Positions 1 to 12,915 of a stretch of 64,000 nucleotides of DNA are shown piece by piece. A program made the translations under genes and the position numbers. Origin of the DNA: Nannobrachium achirus. Lineage: Eukaryota > Chordata > Actinopteri > Myctophiformes > Myctophidae. The stretch spans positions 31,977,174-32,041,173 of the forward strand of contig OY997649.1 in the NCBI GenBank assembly GCA_963921795.1, written 5' to 3'. The notes below the pieces were generated by a model. That model was given only the letters and a program-made list of their open reading frames with translations, was not told the DNA's origin and ran no database searches. Every line of letters starts with the position of its first letter. Position 1 is the stretch's first letter.

Positions 1-2344
<2,344 letters not shown>

Positions 2345-2365
2345 TGGACCTCATAGTATTCTGAA
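2345..2365 (+). CDS. pdlim5: Candidate 21-nt microexon of pdlim5
   Basis: A long pyrimidine-rich tract ends in CTTCAG, followed by 21 nt and then a consensus donor GTAAGT. Of the three reading phases, two contain a stop. The only open one (split codon, then G-P-H-S-I-L, then AA) is exactly the phase needed to join the next exon at 4,157, where AA+G gives Lys before V-P-R-K-H. Length divisible by three means inclusion or skipping keeps frame. No homologous microexon is known to me, so this rests on splice signals and phase only. Confidence 0.3.
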
Positions 2366-3191
2366 GTAAGTGTTTTTCACACATTTCTGGTATGACTCGA
2401 CCTTTCTTTCTGCAGTCTACTTCCGCTTATGTCTCTCTTTCTCTCTCTTTACTTCATTTAAAGAAAACCCCCACCACCCAGGTAACAGTGCTGCAAAAGT
2501 TGTCAGTTATGACATACAGTATAGGATAACACTGTGTGATGTGATTTCCTGACCCCAATTTTTCTTTTCTTTTGTTGAGTCACTCGTCATCACATCCCTT
2601 CTACACTTGAGATAACCTTCTTACAACTAAGTGATTTCTGGAATGTTTATTTTAAACCTTGATTTAAAGTAACGCTCTAAAACACTAATCAGTTATCCTG
2701 GGCTTATCTCACATCATCATTATATTCCATCGAAATTGCCTTCCCGTCGTTTCTAAAGAGAAGATGATTCTGAAGAGAAGTTAAGAGAATCTATAATGAT
2801 AATAACCCACAACGAATGCCTCTTTCTTTCCATCCTTCTTGGGGACTACGAATGTAAATTAGCATTCTTGCTAAATCCGGTGTATTTGCACAGCATTTTA
2901 TGTGTGGTGTTCATTAATAAGCACTGTCCCATCCAGATAAACGTATAAATGATATTGGCTGTAGCGTCCTTAATCTGGGCACATACTGTTGATCATGATG
3001 TTTTTTTTTAAAAAGGAGATGGTGTAGGAGATGGTGTAAAAGGAAAAAAGGAGGGGACCAAGTATAGATTTCTGGGGGATCTCTCTCAGGGTCAATTAAT
3101 TTTATACAGTGGTTAATATCACTCATAATTGTCATTATTCTTTTTTACATGCACTGTAGTATCTAGAAGACAGAATTATTATGATTTAGGC

Positions 3192-3657
3192 CAAGGCTAC
3201 ACGGAGCTGGATATTTGTGAATCTAGACATTTTTTGGTGCTGGATATTTTGGCCGTGAATCTGGATATTTTTCAATCCGGATAAATAAGTGGAGACACTG
3301 AAAAATATCCGCTTCACTGGATCCGTGTAGACAGGGTACCCGGATATCTCTGAAGACTTTACTGTGTGTGTGCTTGTTAAACTAGATATCTTTGTCGTGT
3401 GGACCTAGATATTTTTTTATGTGGATATCTGAAAAACCGGGATATATGAAATATCCAGCTCCATGTGGACCTAGATATTTGGAGCTGTGTGGAACACAAG
3501 CTCCCCTATACGTGGCCGTGTGTGTAGGTATGTGGGTATGTGGGTATGTGGGTGGGTGGGTGGGTGGGTCTGTGGGTCTGTATGTAGCCTGTATGTAGTA
3601 ACCCTGGGTGACCAGAGAGGTGCTGTTGAGTCTAGCCTGCCCTGAGCATCAACTGCA

Positions 3658-3737
<80 letters not shown>

Positions 3738-3828
3738 CTCCACTTCGAACAGAGGTTCGATTTTTTTCTATGTGGATATCTGAAAAACCAGGATAAATGA
3801 AATATCCAGCTCTGTGTAGCCATGGTCT
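3192..3828. mobile_element. Inverted-repeat element, 'GGCTACACGGAGCTGGATAT' ends, with internal (CA)n
   Basis: The left end reads GGCTACACGGAGCTGGATAT and the right end ATATCCAGCTCTGTGTAGCC, an imperfect terminal inverted repeat. Internal sequence repeats variants of TGTGGACCTAGATATTT and GTGGATATCTGAAAAACC in both orientations. A pure (CA)n run occupies about 3,659-3,736. No target-site duplication could be matched, so the superfamily is undecided. It resembles non-autonomous DNA transposons. Confidence 0.6.
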
Positions 3829-4156
3829 GAGTCACCTATAGTCACGGATGAAATCGTCGCTGTTGGGCAAAAACCTTACTTAGTCATTAAGCTCTTGTTA
3901 ATTCATTGGTTAAAAATGTATAAACCCCACAGAGAGATCACTTTAAACCTGGTGTCCCTACTTTGAGCATGTCATACAGTATAGGCTAAACATGTCAAAC
4001 TTCTTTGGATAGTTTTGCTATTTGTGCAACACTCTCATACAACAGGCATTCATTTACAGAAAAGGGGGGAAAAAGAGATTTATTATGGAGGTGTTCAGAA
4101 GTTAAGTTAAGTTGCCTGTAAACTGAAAGGGCCTGCTCTGCCTCGTCCATTTCCAG

Positions 4157-4329
4157 GGTTCCCAGGAAGCATGTGACGGAGACAGACATCCATTTCTACC
4201 ATGTGCCCTCTCACGGAGACGCCAGCAGGAAGCGCATCATGGAAGACACAGAAGACTGGCGACCACGCAGCGGTACCACCCAGTCCAGATCCTTCCGAAT
4301 CCTGGCTCAGATCACTGGCACTGAGAACC
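4157..4329 (+). CDS. pdlim5: pdlim5 linker exon (EDTEDWRPRSGTTQSRSF)
   Basis: Acceptor TTTCCAG before 4,157 and donor GTGAGT at 4,330. The first base completes a split codon, followed by VPRKHVTETDIHFYHV and, further on, EDTEDWRPRSGTTQSRSF and ILAQITGTEN. This matches the conserved PDLIM5 segment between the PDZ domain and the LIM region (human PRKH...FYHVPTHSDASKKRL-EDTEDWRPRTGTTQSRSF). A second AG lies at 4,164-4,165, but starting at 4,157 keeps the family's residues before RKH. The exon ends in phase 1. It is shared by short and long isoforms. Confidence 0.93.
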
Positions 4330-4391
4330 GTGAGTACATTTAGACACTGCACACATGCATGCATCACTCATGTTAATTCTGTCTTGTAAGC

Positions 4392-4840
4392 CAGTGGTTC
4401 TCAACCTGTGGGTTGGGGGTCACCAAATTAATCATCCTGGGGGTCCCAGGATGATTAACTTAATGTGCAACATTGTTTCCTCCCTCAACAGTAAACAAAC
4501 CAACATAAAGTTTAAGTGTATAGAGGGTAACATTTCTAAAGTGTCAATTTAAGGACTTTTTAATACCTCTAAAATGACAAATTAAACATTAGCCAAATTG
4601 TCAAATATTAGAGGCAGAAATTGTGAAAATAGCCGATCTATACTGTACATGTTGCGAGGCGTTGTGAGCTGTTGTGAGCTGTGAGCTGTAGGTGTTGTGA
4701 GCTATTTTCACAATAGAACTGTGTTATACAAAATGTAATGCCTCAACTCTTACAACTCCAAGTGCTCGTCAGGGTGGGGGGTCCCCAGTTCAAATATGAT
4801 TCTTTTGGGGGTCACGGCCTGAAAAGGTTGAGAACCACTG
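4392..4840. mobile_element. hAT-like MITE ('CAGTGGTTCTCAACC' ends)
   Basis: Ends are CAGTGGTTCTCAACCTGTGG and GGTTGAGAACCACTG, the typical hAT/Charlie-type terminus. Flanking 8-mers TTGTAAGC and CTGTAAAC agree at 6 of 8 positions, an eroded duplication. The centre carries the shared palindromic core starting AAAATAGCCGATCT near 4,626. Other copies of this family lie at 32,012-32,400 and 45,461-45,898. It sits in the pdlim5 intron 62 bp past the donor. Confidence 0.8.
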
Positions 4841-5136
4841 CTGTAAACCAGAATTATTCAATCTCAGAAGAAGGTCAATGAGAAACGGGTTTTACAGATA
4901 CAGTGTGGTTAGGGTCCAGGGACCCCCAGGAGTCCTTGAGGGGATTCCAGGGCCGTCCCCAGCTAAATGAGGAACAGTTACCCCCATTTTATACTTTAGC
5001 TATTTGAACAAACTGGGTGCGCGGAAAAAACTAACATCTATTCTGGTATTATAAATTTGCATACATATACATACACATTACACATATGGCTCATACAAAA
5101 AACACTGATGCATGTTCCTATTGTTCTCCCATGTAG

Positions 5137-5173
5137 CTCCAGAAGCAGAGGCGGAGGACTCAAAGAAGGCAAA
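5137..5173 (+). CDS. pdlim5: pdlim5 small linker exon
   Basis: Acceptor CCATGTAG before 5,137 and donor GTAAGT at 5,174. The leading CT completes CCT (Pro) with the C from the previous exon, giving P-P-E-A-E-A-E-D-S-K-K-A and then a split codon AA. Human PDLIM5 has the related LKESEADNTKKA at this place. This exon is the branch point: it splices in phase 2 to the short terminal exon (AA+A, Lys), to the first cassette exon (AA+T, Asn) or straight to the exon at 24,195 (AA+C, Asn). All three keep frame. Confidence 0.92.
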
Positions 5174-5386
5174 GTAAGTGCATGGCGAAGATGTTTTGTC
5201 TGAGATCCTGTGGTCTTGATGAACTGTCGTTGTGTCGTGTCGTAACCGTGGATACTGCTTTTGTGTGGAATAACATTACACTGCCGCCTTAATCTTTCCC
5301 ATCCACTGGCATTGGCATTGTTCATTCCAATGACTAAAGTTGAATTGATGATCCCTAGCTGTCATTTATTTAAAGAATACTGTACA

Positions 5387-5846
5387 TTAAAGGAGTAGTT
5401 CACCCCCAAAATGACTTTTTTTCCCTATTGATTAGTCACGCCATGGAGACTAGAGTTCAATAATATTTTTAGTTTTTTGTCGCATTCCTTTTTTTTTTTT
5501 TACAAACTTTTTATTTGATTTTCCAACATACAACATACAATACAATAAAAACATTTCCTATCCCCAAATCCCTACCCACCCATGCAAACACATTCCTCTC
5601 TCTATGCTGTTTTTGTCGCATTCCTAAGACAAAAATGTGATAACAATAAATTTACCCCCATTCGTTCCGGATGGGGACCCGTTTCGAAACGGGTCCCCAT
5701 CCGGAATCAATAGGGGTAAATTTACTCGAATCAATTTTTTGTCTTAGGAATGTGACAAAAACCAAAAAATATTATTGAACTCTACTCTCCATGGCGTGAC
5801 TAATCAATAGAAAAAAAGTCATTTTGGGGGTGAACTACTCCTTTAA
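5387..5846. mobile_element. TTAA-flanked long palindromic MITE
   Basis: The left end is TTAAAGGAGTAGTTCACCCC and the right end its near-exact reverse complement, both bounded by TTAA. The arms stay paired through TTTGTCGCATTCCTAAGACA to a central palindrome GGGGACCCGTTTCGAAACGG. An insertion of roughly 130 bp (about 5,488-5,620, T-rich start) breaks the left arm. TTAA boundaries are the piggyBac hallmark, but the assignment is inference. Confidence 0.7.
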
Positions 5847-6778
5847 TACAGGCCTGGGAGATCTAACAAATCCAATAAGATGTGCTGTAGTAGATCTGAC
5901 TGATCTAATCAGATCTACCAGGTCTATCTATTAAAAGCTGAAAATTAGGTACAATATTTGGTGTTTGTGTACATTATGCTCTTAGTAACTGTAGCCTCAA
6001 TCAAATGTTTGAAGTCTGATCTGGAATGCCTTCATGCAGTTATGTTTGTAGTGTGTTTCCATCCGAGTTGTCTAAGCATCAACGTCCATCTACGTGTGTT
6101 GGCTTGTGCGCTCCTCATAGTCGCTTGTTTGTTTGGTTGTGGACGTGTTGCAGTGCTCTGACAATCATGGCTGGATTGTGGTCTTGGCTCTGTGTTGTTT
6201 GACCATTTGCTACCCATTAGCTCCTCCTGGTGGTGATACATTTGAGCAACATGTATCAGTGACCACTTGTCTAAATGTATGGAGAGGCCATCCTTAGACC
6301 TTTCACATGGTCGGCCATTTAGTTTTGACTTCATTCTCAGGGTGTGAAGGAAGTAAGCATAATGGCCACCATGTCAATATGGTCAATTGCTTGTTCACAT
6401 TATGTTATGGTGCGTGGTGTCTTGGCTGAACTGGTAATTTCAGGTCAAAATGACCATGATACATGGCCAACATTTTGAAGCAGTGAAGATTGGCTATTTT
6501 AATGAAGTGTTAGGCGAGGTCTTCATTAGGTCTTTCCTTCTTTTTTTGATCCCATTTGTGACAATGAATTGAGTCGATGTTCCCAAAACATCCCTGATCA
6601 TCATCTCTTGAACCCATAATGCTCCGTCTTCATCAAGCTGTCACTGTGGCATGGATTTTATTTAACTACTACTGCACTACGCCTTTCCTGAATTATTACT
6701 CTTTTATCTCTCTTTTGGTCTCATCCTCTTTTCTTTCCCCCTCTTCTCCGCTCCGTACTGGTCTGTCCTGGCTGGCAG
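5847..6778. other. pdlim5 intron; nothing further recognised
   Basis: Mostly unique AT-rich sequence. The pyrimidine-rich stretch at about 6,715-6,778 (TCCTCTTTTCTTTCCCCCTC) is the polypyrimidine tract for the terminal exon at 6,779. Confidence 0.5.
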
Positions 6779-6881
6779 AGGTCAACGCCCGGTCACCCCC
6801 CGGCTGACCATCGGCCCCAAGTACCATGAGCTCAGAGACTGGCACCACGGAGTGTCTGCTCGCACCCTCAATGTCCAGTAG
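6779..6881 (+). CDS. pdlim5: pdlim5 alternative terminal exon (LIM-less short isoform)
   Basis: Acceptor CTGGCAG before 6,779. The first A joins the AA of the previous exon to make Lys, then G-Q-R-P-V-T-P-R-L-T-I-G-P-K-Y-H-E-L-R-D-W-H-H and so on to ARTLNVQ, with stop TAG at 6,879. From memory, the short human ENH isoform ends PKYTKLRDWHHEVSARALNVQ after the same upstream linker, so both position and residues agree. The product has the PDZ domain and linker but no LIM domains. Short ENH forms are known as muscle isoforms that still bind alpha-actinin but not LIM partners. An AATAAA lies 20 nt after the stop. Confidence 0.92.
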
Positions 6882-6900
6882 AGAAATAGAGAAATAGAGA

Positions 6901-6926
6901 AATAAAAAGAGAGTGCGTGTGTGTTG
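6901..6926 (+). terminator. pdlim5: Poly(A) signal of the short pdlim5 isoform
   Basis: AATAAA at 6,901-6,906, 20 nt beyond the TAG of the alternative terminal exon, followed directly by a GT-rich downstream element (GTGCGTGTGTGTTGG). This gives a very short 3' UTR and supports the exon as a true transcript end. Confidence 0.7.
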
Positions 6927-7036
6927 GCAATGGCATATGCAGATATGCAGATATCTCAGTTGGATTGTACATGTAAGGTTATTTTAAACATTTTTGATTG
7001 AAGAGATGAGAACAGATGGCTGGAAAGATTCAGAAG

Positions 7037-7262
<226 letters not shown>

Positions 7263-9430
7263 AAATGCATCTATCTTAGCTTGTTACCATCAGAGATAGT
7301 TGTTATAGAGATGTTATACGAGAACGGTTTCCGTGGTGATGAGAAAAGGCAGACAGTCTGCCAACAGGACCCAACACACTCAGATTATAATGCACGCCTT
7401 GAAACATGGAAGAATGTGACGAGCATAGAGGGATTAGAACATAACCAAATACAAATAAATACATTGTAATATTATTATTATTATTATCACTACATGATAA
7501 ACCACACCTACTCACATATACACATACAGTACAGTATCAATATATATTCATGTCAACAAACATGTAAAATTACTATTTCACTTGCTTTCACCTTGTGCTG
7601 ACTTTGTTAGAGCAGCTTTGTTTGGTAGGCGGAATGTAAGAATGATATTTTATGGTACTAAAATAGCAATGGACACTGCTGCAGCAGTGCTCCACCCCAG
7701 AGAGAGAGTCTTTTGGAAAATCCTGCAGTGTAAATTTAAGGTAGATATCTATACATTAGATTAGAGTGTGTAGGTGTTTATAGGCTGCTGGTGGGAATTT
7801 GGGGGAGCACAGAAACAGGGTAAACTACAGTACATTAAACGTGTCTATTAAGCTGGTTGTACACTGCTGCGTTTTTTAGTTGCGTTTTGGAAACCGAAAT
7901 CCGCAGTAAACGTTTTTCAGGCCGAGGGGAGGGAGAGAGAGCAAGGGACCCAGTGGTGACAGTTGCGAAAATCTGAAAAAATCAACCCTGGTCCGAAAAT
8001 AAATACGAAACGGGCGGCAGTGTGCAAGCATGATTGACATAATGTGAGGTTGATTTTTTTTTTACGTGCTCCAAAATTCGCTCCTATATTCGGCTGAAAC
8101 CTTTAGAATTATTTTTGAAAAATGTGAAAATATTTGTTTCACTTGATCAACTGACATGCACTTGATATAAGGGCTTACCGTATGTGACTGCTAAGTTTGA
8201 GTTGGAAATGCATTTTGAAGCTATTTATGGCTTGTTTACTGTACATCTGTGTGGTTTGTAAACATTTAAGGAAAATGGACCTACAGTTCTGTACTTAATT
8301 TTTTAGAGTTGTATCTGAAAGTTGTGAAAGAATGTTTTACCATCAGAAAGTCCAAACCATCTTTGCATACATGATAGCCTCACTACAATCCAGATTGAGG
8401 ATATAAAGACTATGCATTATACTGTAGAAAAGCTATTTTAGGCCGGCAAGTTGTTTCAGTTTGGTGTTATGCAATCGTGACTGTATAATAAGATATGGTT
8501 TGTTTAAGTTTTATTTTGCCACAAGGCCTTTGCATTGTAAGATATTCTCCTGTGCCTGTACCAAGGATTTTGCCAAGTAATGCACTGTTATTGCAAACGC
8601 CTTGGAGTCTAAGTGGCTGAATTACTCTTTAAATATAGCAATGAAAAGATTGGAAGCCACATGATAATGGTGTGCTTATAGATGCTATCGTACATTAAAG
8701 CACACAAGTGCAAAAGAAACAAGACAACAACGACACACAAAAGGGCAACTCTGTACCTGCAGCAATGGCTCAACATTTCCTTTCTTAGAATCTTTTTAAT
8801 TGATTTAAGTTTTTCTTCTATAGTATGTTTTGAGTAAAAAAATTAAAGCATTATTCCGTATTGTTGCTAATAAAGTGATGAAGCTTTCTTCTTGTTTTCT
8901 TTCTCTGTCTCCTTTCTGGTGTCCCTTTTTCTTTAATTTGTTCTCTTTCCTGCCTGTTTTCCTTGCATCCTTAATGTATTCCTTCCTTCCTTCCCTCCTT
9001 TTTGTGCTAGCTGCCCTATTGAACCTGAGACAAACAGTTGGGAGGCCAGGTATAGTCATAGCAAGGTATAGAGTGCTACAGGGTTGATGTTTTTTTGTTT
9101 AATTTTCTCTGTAGACAATCCCGGAAGTTACCTCTGCCATGGGTTCCCACCACAGACTTTCAATGGAAGTTATGCAATGGATATTGGATACATTTAGCTC
9201 AGTACCAAACTGATCTATTCGCAATTTCACATGTTTTTTCAATGAAATAATGTCCTCAAATCACCGCACTATTAAAACATGTTGAGATCCTTTCCAATCT
9301 TGAACTATAGACGAATCCACAGACTGTATGCCCTTAGTTGCGGTGGTCGCGGTGCCAAGCGCTGCCGCTTGACACTGCAGTTATGGTTGCCGCTCTGTGG
9401 ATTTGTCTGTAGATAGTAAGTTACTGTACT
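7263..9430. other. pdlim5 intron; no gene seen
   Basis: AT-rich, mostly unique sequence. No splice-flanked open segment in the required phase was found. A TTAAGCTGGTTGTACACTGC motif at about 7,849 may be the end of a TTAA-type repeat. Confidence 0.45.
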
Positions 9431-9600
9431 TTGTGCACACAAGGGGGAGTGGGCCCACGGTGGAGGGGCCTTGATTATGTTATACTTCAGCTATTGAAAA
9501 ATAGCAGATATACAAGCTCACAGCGCAGCAATGAGTGCCGCTCTGCGAGCTTTTGTAGATCTGCTATTTTTGAAAAGTCGTGAAAGTGTGTGCAACTCTT
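9430..9600. repeat. Partial 'GTGGAGGGGCCTT' MITE with palindromic core
   Basis: Matches the left half of the element at 18,249-18,573: GTGGAGGGGCCTTGATTATG, then TTCAGCTATTGAAAAATAGC leading into the shared hairpin (about 9,494-9,574) and GAAAAGTCGTGAAAGTGTG. Ends are not preserved. Confidence 0.6.
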
Positions 9601-9682
9601 TGAATATGTTCATTTTTTAAAGCGAACTGGTAAATTGGTAGAAAAAAAATGCAATACGCAGAGACCAATATTTACAGGTGAC

Positions 9683-10149
9683 TTAACTCTTATTCTGCTT
9701 TGGACGTTCCTGTTCGCCCCAATTCTCGAGAGTGAGCCGCGCCAATACGGCCGTTCGTTCGTTTACCTTGTTGATGTCCTTAAGCTGATGAGGGGTCGCG
9801 CCGCCGTGTACTGTAATCACATGGCGAGCAGTGATGGTCTTAAAAATCCATTATGCGTTAACATCAACGGAGACCAATTCTCTTCCGTGTTGATTTTCTC
9901 TGGCCCTGGGGCTTTGTGGCCAATGTGTGTTCCCAATCTATGGCAAGACGGACCGGCCAAATTCACATTAATGGCATTACGCCGCCCTCTGCTGGCTGGT
10001 CTGCGAAAGTGCAGACCAGGCAGGCAAAAAAGGCAAAAAAAAAAAAAAAAAAAAGTCTATCAATCTACTATAACGTTGCAAAGGTAAGCCGCTTTTTGAT
10101 GGCACCAGACCCAATAAATAAATAAATAATCTGGCAGTAGGAGAGTTAA
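9683..10149. mobile_element. TTAA-flanked MITE ('TTAACTCTTATTCTG')
   Basis: The left end TTAACTCTTATTCTGC pairs with the right end (reverse complement TTAACTCTCCTACTGCC). It is bounded by TTAA on both sides and contains the phrase GCCGCCCTCTGCTGGCTGG, also seen in the relative at 27,960-28,465 as GGCGCCCTCTAGTGGTG. An A-rich run lies at about 10,036-10,053. Probably piggyBac-like. The long open frame across it is not a gene. Confidence 0.65.
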
Positions 10150-10702
10150 GAGGAAAGCAACCCCACATGTCTGCTTATAAAGCAGACATGGCAACACTGG
10201 CCATCAGCCACATCCTGACAGTATATTAAATACACAACTTGAATCTGACTAAATTAAATGTGAAAATACTGTGTTGGAAATCTGTCAAGGGAACCCATCG
10301 TCACTCACTTCCAGGTATTAGGACTACAAACTGTAGCACTCGATTGTGTCCCCATCCCTTTTACTTTAACCTTTTCACCTTGCACATTGCATTGTCTTTC
10401 ACGGCAACTGTGGTCACTTGCAAAGAAGTCACTAATACCTTGAAAATACCTAATTATAGGGACTCATTTGAGAACTGCACACACACCTTTTAGCAAAGTT
10501 ATCTACAGTATTAATAATAACATAATTTCTCATTTCAATCTTTGATTTACTTACGTCAGTTGTCTCATCCACACAAATTCAGTGCTTTACTCTAAAAACA
10601 CAAAGAATGCTTCAGTTTTCACCTTTCAGTTAACAAAGTCTGCTGTTGTGTCTGTATATCAGTATTATGGACACATTCATAATGATGCTCTCTATCTGTC
10701 AG

Positions 10703-11428
10703 TAGTAGGTCTACAACATTTAAACCACCTGACCAAGTAGACATTCAACACGCTATCTGCAATGGACTCAGTGATGTAGAGGCCTTACCCACGTCTGGTC
10801 ACATTTCCCAACCGCAGTCACAGACAGTGGGCTCATCAGCCAATCAGGACTGCCCAGAGGAGGATGCTACAGCCAATGTTTCCAAACACTTAACAGTCCA
10901 AATGCATGGAAAGAATGTCATGCCTGATGACAAGCCCTTACAAGTGTCATCTCCAACAAGTCCTCTATCAGTTCCCATAGCGATGTCCTATTCAACTCCT
11001 ATCACTGTGACTTGTCAAATACAAGCAACCCATTCACCTGACACAAAGTACATTTTGGCTGTAATACCGGCACCCATAGTGTCCACGAGTTCAACCCCGA
11101 GCCAAATACCATTATCTTGTGCCCAAACTCCAGACAAGACTTTCCCATTTTCCATCTTAATACCGGCCAATACATCCAACATCTCAGTGGTTTCAAACCC
11201 TGACTCCCCCCAGACTGCAGCATCCAGTGTCAGTATAACGAGTCTCCTACCGGCACCAACACTGGTGGCTTACTCCTTACATGATAGCAAACTACTGTCC
11301 ACTCAAATGCCAGCAACCTGTGCCTCTTCTGAACCATACGCTGCACCTGACCCCAGACCAGCTGTTACTGCTGCTCCTCTCATAAAGACACAACGCTCTC
11401 AACTGCCTGCCGTTGTAATCAGTGACAG
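10703..11428 (+). CDS. pdlim5: pdlim5 cassette exon 1 (242 codons, Ser/Thr/Pro-rich)
   Basis: Acceptor CTATCTGTCAG before 10,703 and donor GTACAC at 11,429. The first T completes AAT (Asn) after K-K-A, as in human KKAN. The exon reads S-R-S-T-T-F-K-P-P-D and stays open for 726 nt. In the middle it is a low-complexity Ser/Thr/Pro/Ala chain with no domain. The frame is open upstream of any ATG, so it is an internal exon and not a gene starting inside it. It enters and leaves in phase 2, so it can be skipped freely. Long muscle isoforms with disordered inserts between PDZ and LIM are known in this family. This sequence itself is unfamiliar to me. Confidence 0.75.
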
Positions 11429-11579
11429 GTACACAGAACAGATGTTGGTTTGCTTTGTGCAAGTTCTCAGCACTATATTCTTCGGATAATTGGACATCCT
11501 ATTAAATTAAAACATCTGTTGTCTTTACAACAGATCACAGCTTTTATAATTCCACCTCCCCTGTTTTATCTCGCTCTAG

Positions 11580-11729
11580 CAGTTCTCCTCAGCCACCACC
11601 AGATGTCAGCATAGGCTCAGAAAAAGCTGATTCCAGAGAACTTTGGACTAGCCATGATGGTGAATTAGATACTCCTATAGAGCCAGCGAAAGAAGATATT
11701 GCTCATTGTGAGCTCTCACCTCAACACAG
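11580..11729 (+). CDS. pdlim5: pdlim5 cassette exon 2 (50 codons)
   Basis: Acceptor TCGCTCTAG before 11,580 and donor GTGCTACT after CACAG at 11,730. With AG carried over it reads S-S-S-P-Q-P-P-P-D-V-S and on to E-L-S-P-Q-H-R without a stop. Length 150 nt, phase 2 to phase 2. It is acidic and Ser/Pro-rich. Only 151 nt separate it from cassette 1. Confidence 0.72.
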
Positions 11730-11853
11730 GTGCTACTGTAGAATGTATTATTATAATTTAACTTATAAAGGAAAGTCTTCAGTGTAAGTTAATGGTTTCC
11801 TCTCTGTCTGTCTTGTTGTCTACCCTGTCGTATGTCAAACATCGACCTTCTAG

Positions 11854-11931
11854 TAGTTCTCCAGGCCATGTGAAAGCTCATCTCTGTCATGCACCAACCT
11901 TTCAGCATGCACGCTCTCCCAAACCAGTCAG
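11854..11931 (+). CDS. pdlim5: pdlim5 cassette exon 3 (26 codons)
   Basis: Acceptor CGACCTTCTAG before 11,854 and donor GTATAA at 11,932. Read in the shared phase it gives S-S-S-P-G-H-V-K-A-H-L-C-H and on to S-P-K-P-V-R. Length 78 nt, phase 2 to phase 2. Its S-S-S-P opening resembles cassette 2 and S-S-T-Y-Q-S-P of cassette 5, hinting at exon duplication. Confidence 0.62.
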
Positions 11932-11997
11932 GTATAAAAGTTTCAAACATTTTCAGTGGAGTACTTCTAAATCCTAACAGTTTTCCTAACAGCTATA

Positions 11998-12303
11998 TTA
12001 GTGGTGCTCAAACTTTTTCATGTCAAGGACCCACAAAACGATATGTTTTTGGCCGCAGACCAGCATCAAATTAAAAGATTTTCTCCGATTTTCAAGATAT
12101 ACTGCTCACTTGTAGATCTGCTATTTTTGAAAAGTCATGAAAATGTGTGCAAATCTTTGAATATATGTATTCTTTAAGCAAAAATGTGTAACTAAAATGT
12201 TGCTTCTGGGGGGTCCGTGGAACTAAATATTTTGAGATGGGGTCTGTGGCCAAATACATATCATTTTGGGTGTCCTTCACATGAAAAGGTTTGAGCAACG
12301 CTG
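11998..12303. mobile_element. Degenerate inverted-repeat MITE with half core
   Basis: GTGGTGCTCAAACTTTTTCATGTCAAGGACC on the left pairs with GTCCTTCACATGAAAAGGTTTGAGCAACGC on the right. One half of the shared core (TTGTAGATCTGCTATTTTTGAAAAG) lies at about 12,111-12,136. It sits between cassette exons 3 and 4. Confidence 0.6.
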
Positions 12304-12379
12304 ACATAGAAACATAGGTTTTTCAAAAAACCTTAGAAGGATTTGAAATATTGAAATATTCAAAGACATTCTTGTATAT

Positions 12380-12553
12380 CTTGACAGCTTGTATATCTGC
12401 TATTTTTCAATAGTTAAAGCACAAAATAATGCGTTATGCGGTCCCCCCCCCCCCCCCCCCCCCCCCCCCTATGAAGAACATTCATGGGGGGGCCCACAGT
12501 GAATCCTTGTACCCAGGGCCCAGAATTTGGTGTGACACCCCTGCATGCACCTG
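12380..12553. repeat. Right-end fragment of the 'GTGTGACACCCCTG' MITE, with poly-C
   Basis: AGCTTGTATATCTGCTATTTTTC, a run of about 27 C (12,443-12,469), CTATGAAGAACATTCATGGG, CACAGTGAATCCTTGTACCC and GTGTGACACCCCTG match the right part of the element at 18,249-18,573. Confidence 0.6.
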
Positions 12554-12574
12554 TACTGTATTGTGTGTGTTCAG

Positions 12575-12706
12575 GAGAGAGCTCCTGTTGAGTCCTCTGG
12601 ACTTCCTTCCCAGAGCGGCCCCCCGCCCCCCTCCGCTCACCCCCAGCGCTCCCACCCAGCCTGCACGCAACTCACTCGCCGACGTCCTCAGACCCATGCG
12701 TGGCAG
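12575..12706 (+). CDS. pdlim5: pdlim5 cassette exon 4 (44 codons)
   Basis: Acceptor GTGTTCAG before 12,575 and donor GTAAAC at 12,707. In the shared phase it reads R-R-E-L-L-L-S-P-L-D-F and on to N-S-L-A-D-V-L-R-P-M-R-G-R. Length 132 nt, phase 2 to phase 2, rich in Pro and Arg. Another phase is open, but only this one agrees with its neighbours. Confidence 0.65.
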
Positions 12707-12915
12707 GTAAACGGGTGCGCAGCTGTGTGCATGTGTTTGGGTTATGGTTGATGATGTTGAAAATATCAGTTGAGCCTCCTGTTCCCTTTCTTCTCAACAA
12801 TCTCTGCCTATTGTCCTACTGTAATTTCTCTCTGCTAACGATACCTTTAGTTTATCTGTCTTTTGTTTGAATGATCTGTTATTCTGTTACGTTTTTTGTG
12901 ACATTCGCTGGTCAG

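Noticed and set aside
9590-10087. 165-codon open frame as a gene
   Set aside because: It crosses the boundary of a TTAA-flanked MITE and an A-rich run, with no splice or family support.
10827-11489. A separate single-exon gene of 220 residues
   Set aside because: The frame is open well upstream of this point, the first codon is GTG and not ATG, and splice sites and phase fit an internal pdlim5 exon. The last residues after 11,428 belong to the intron.
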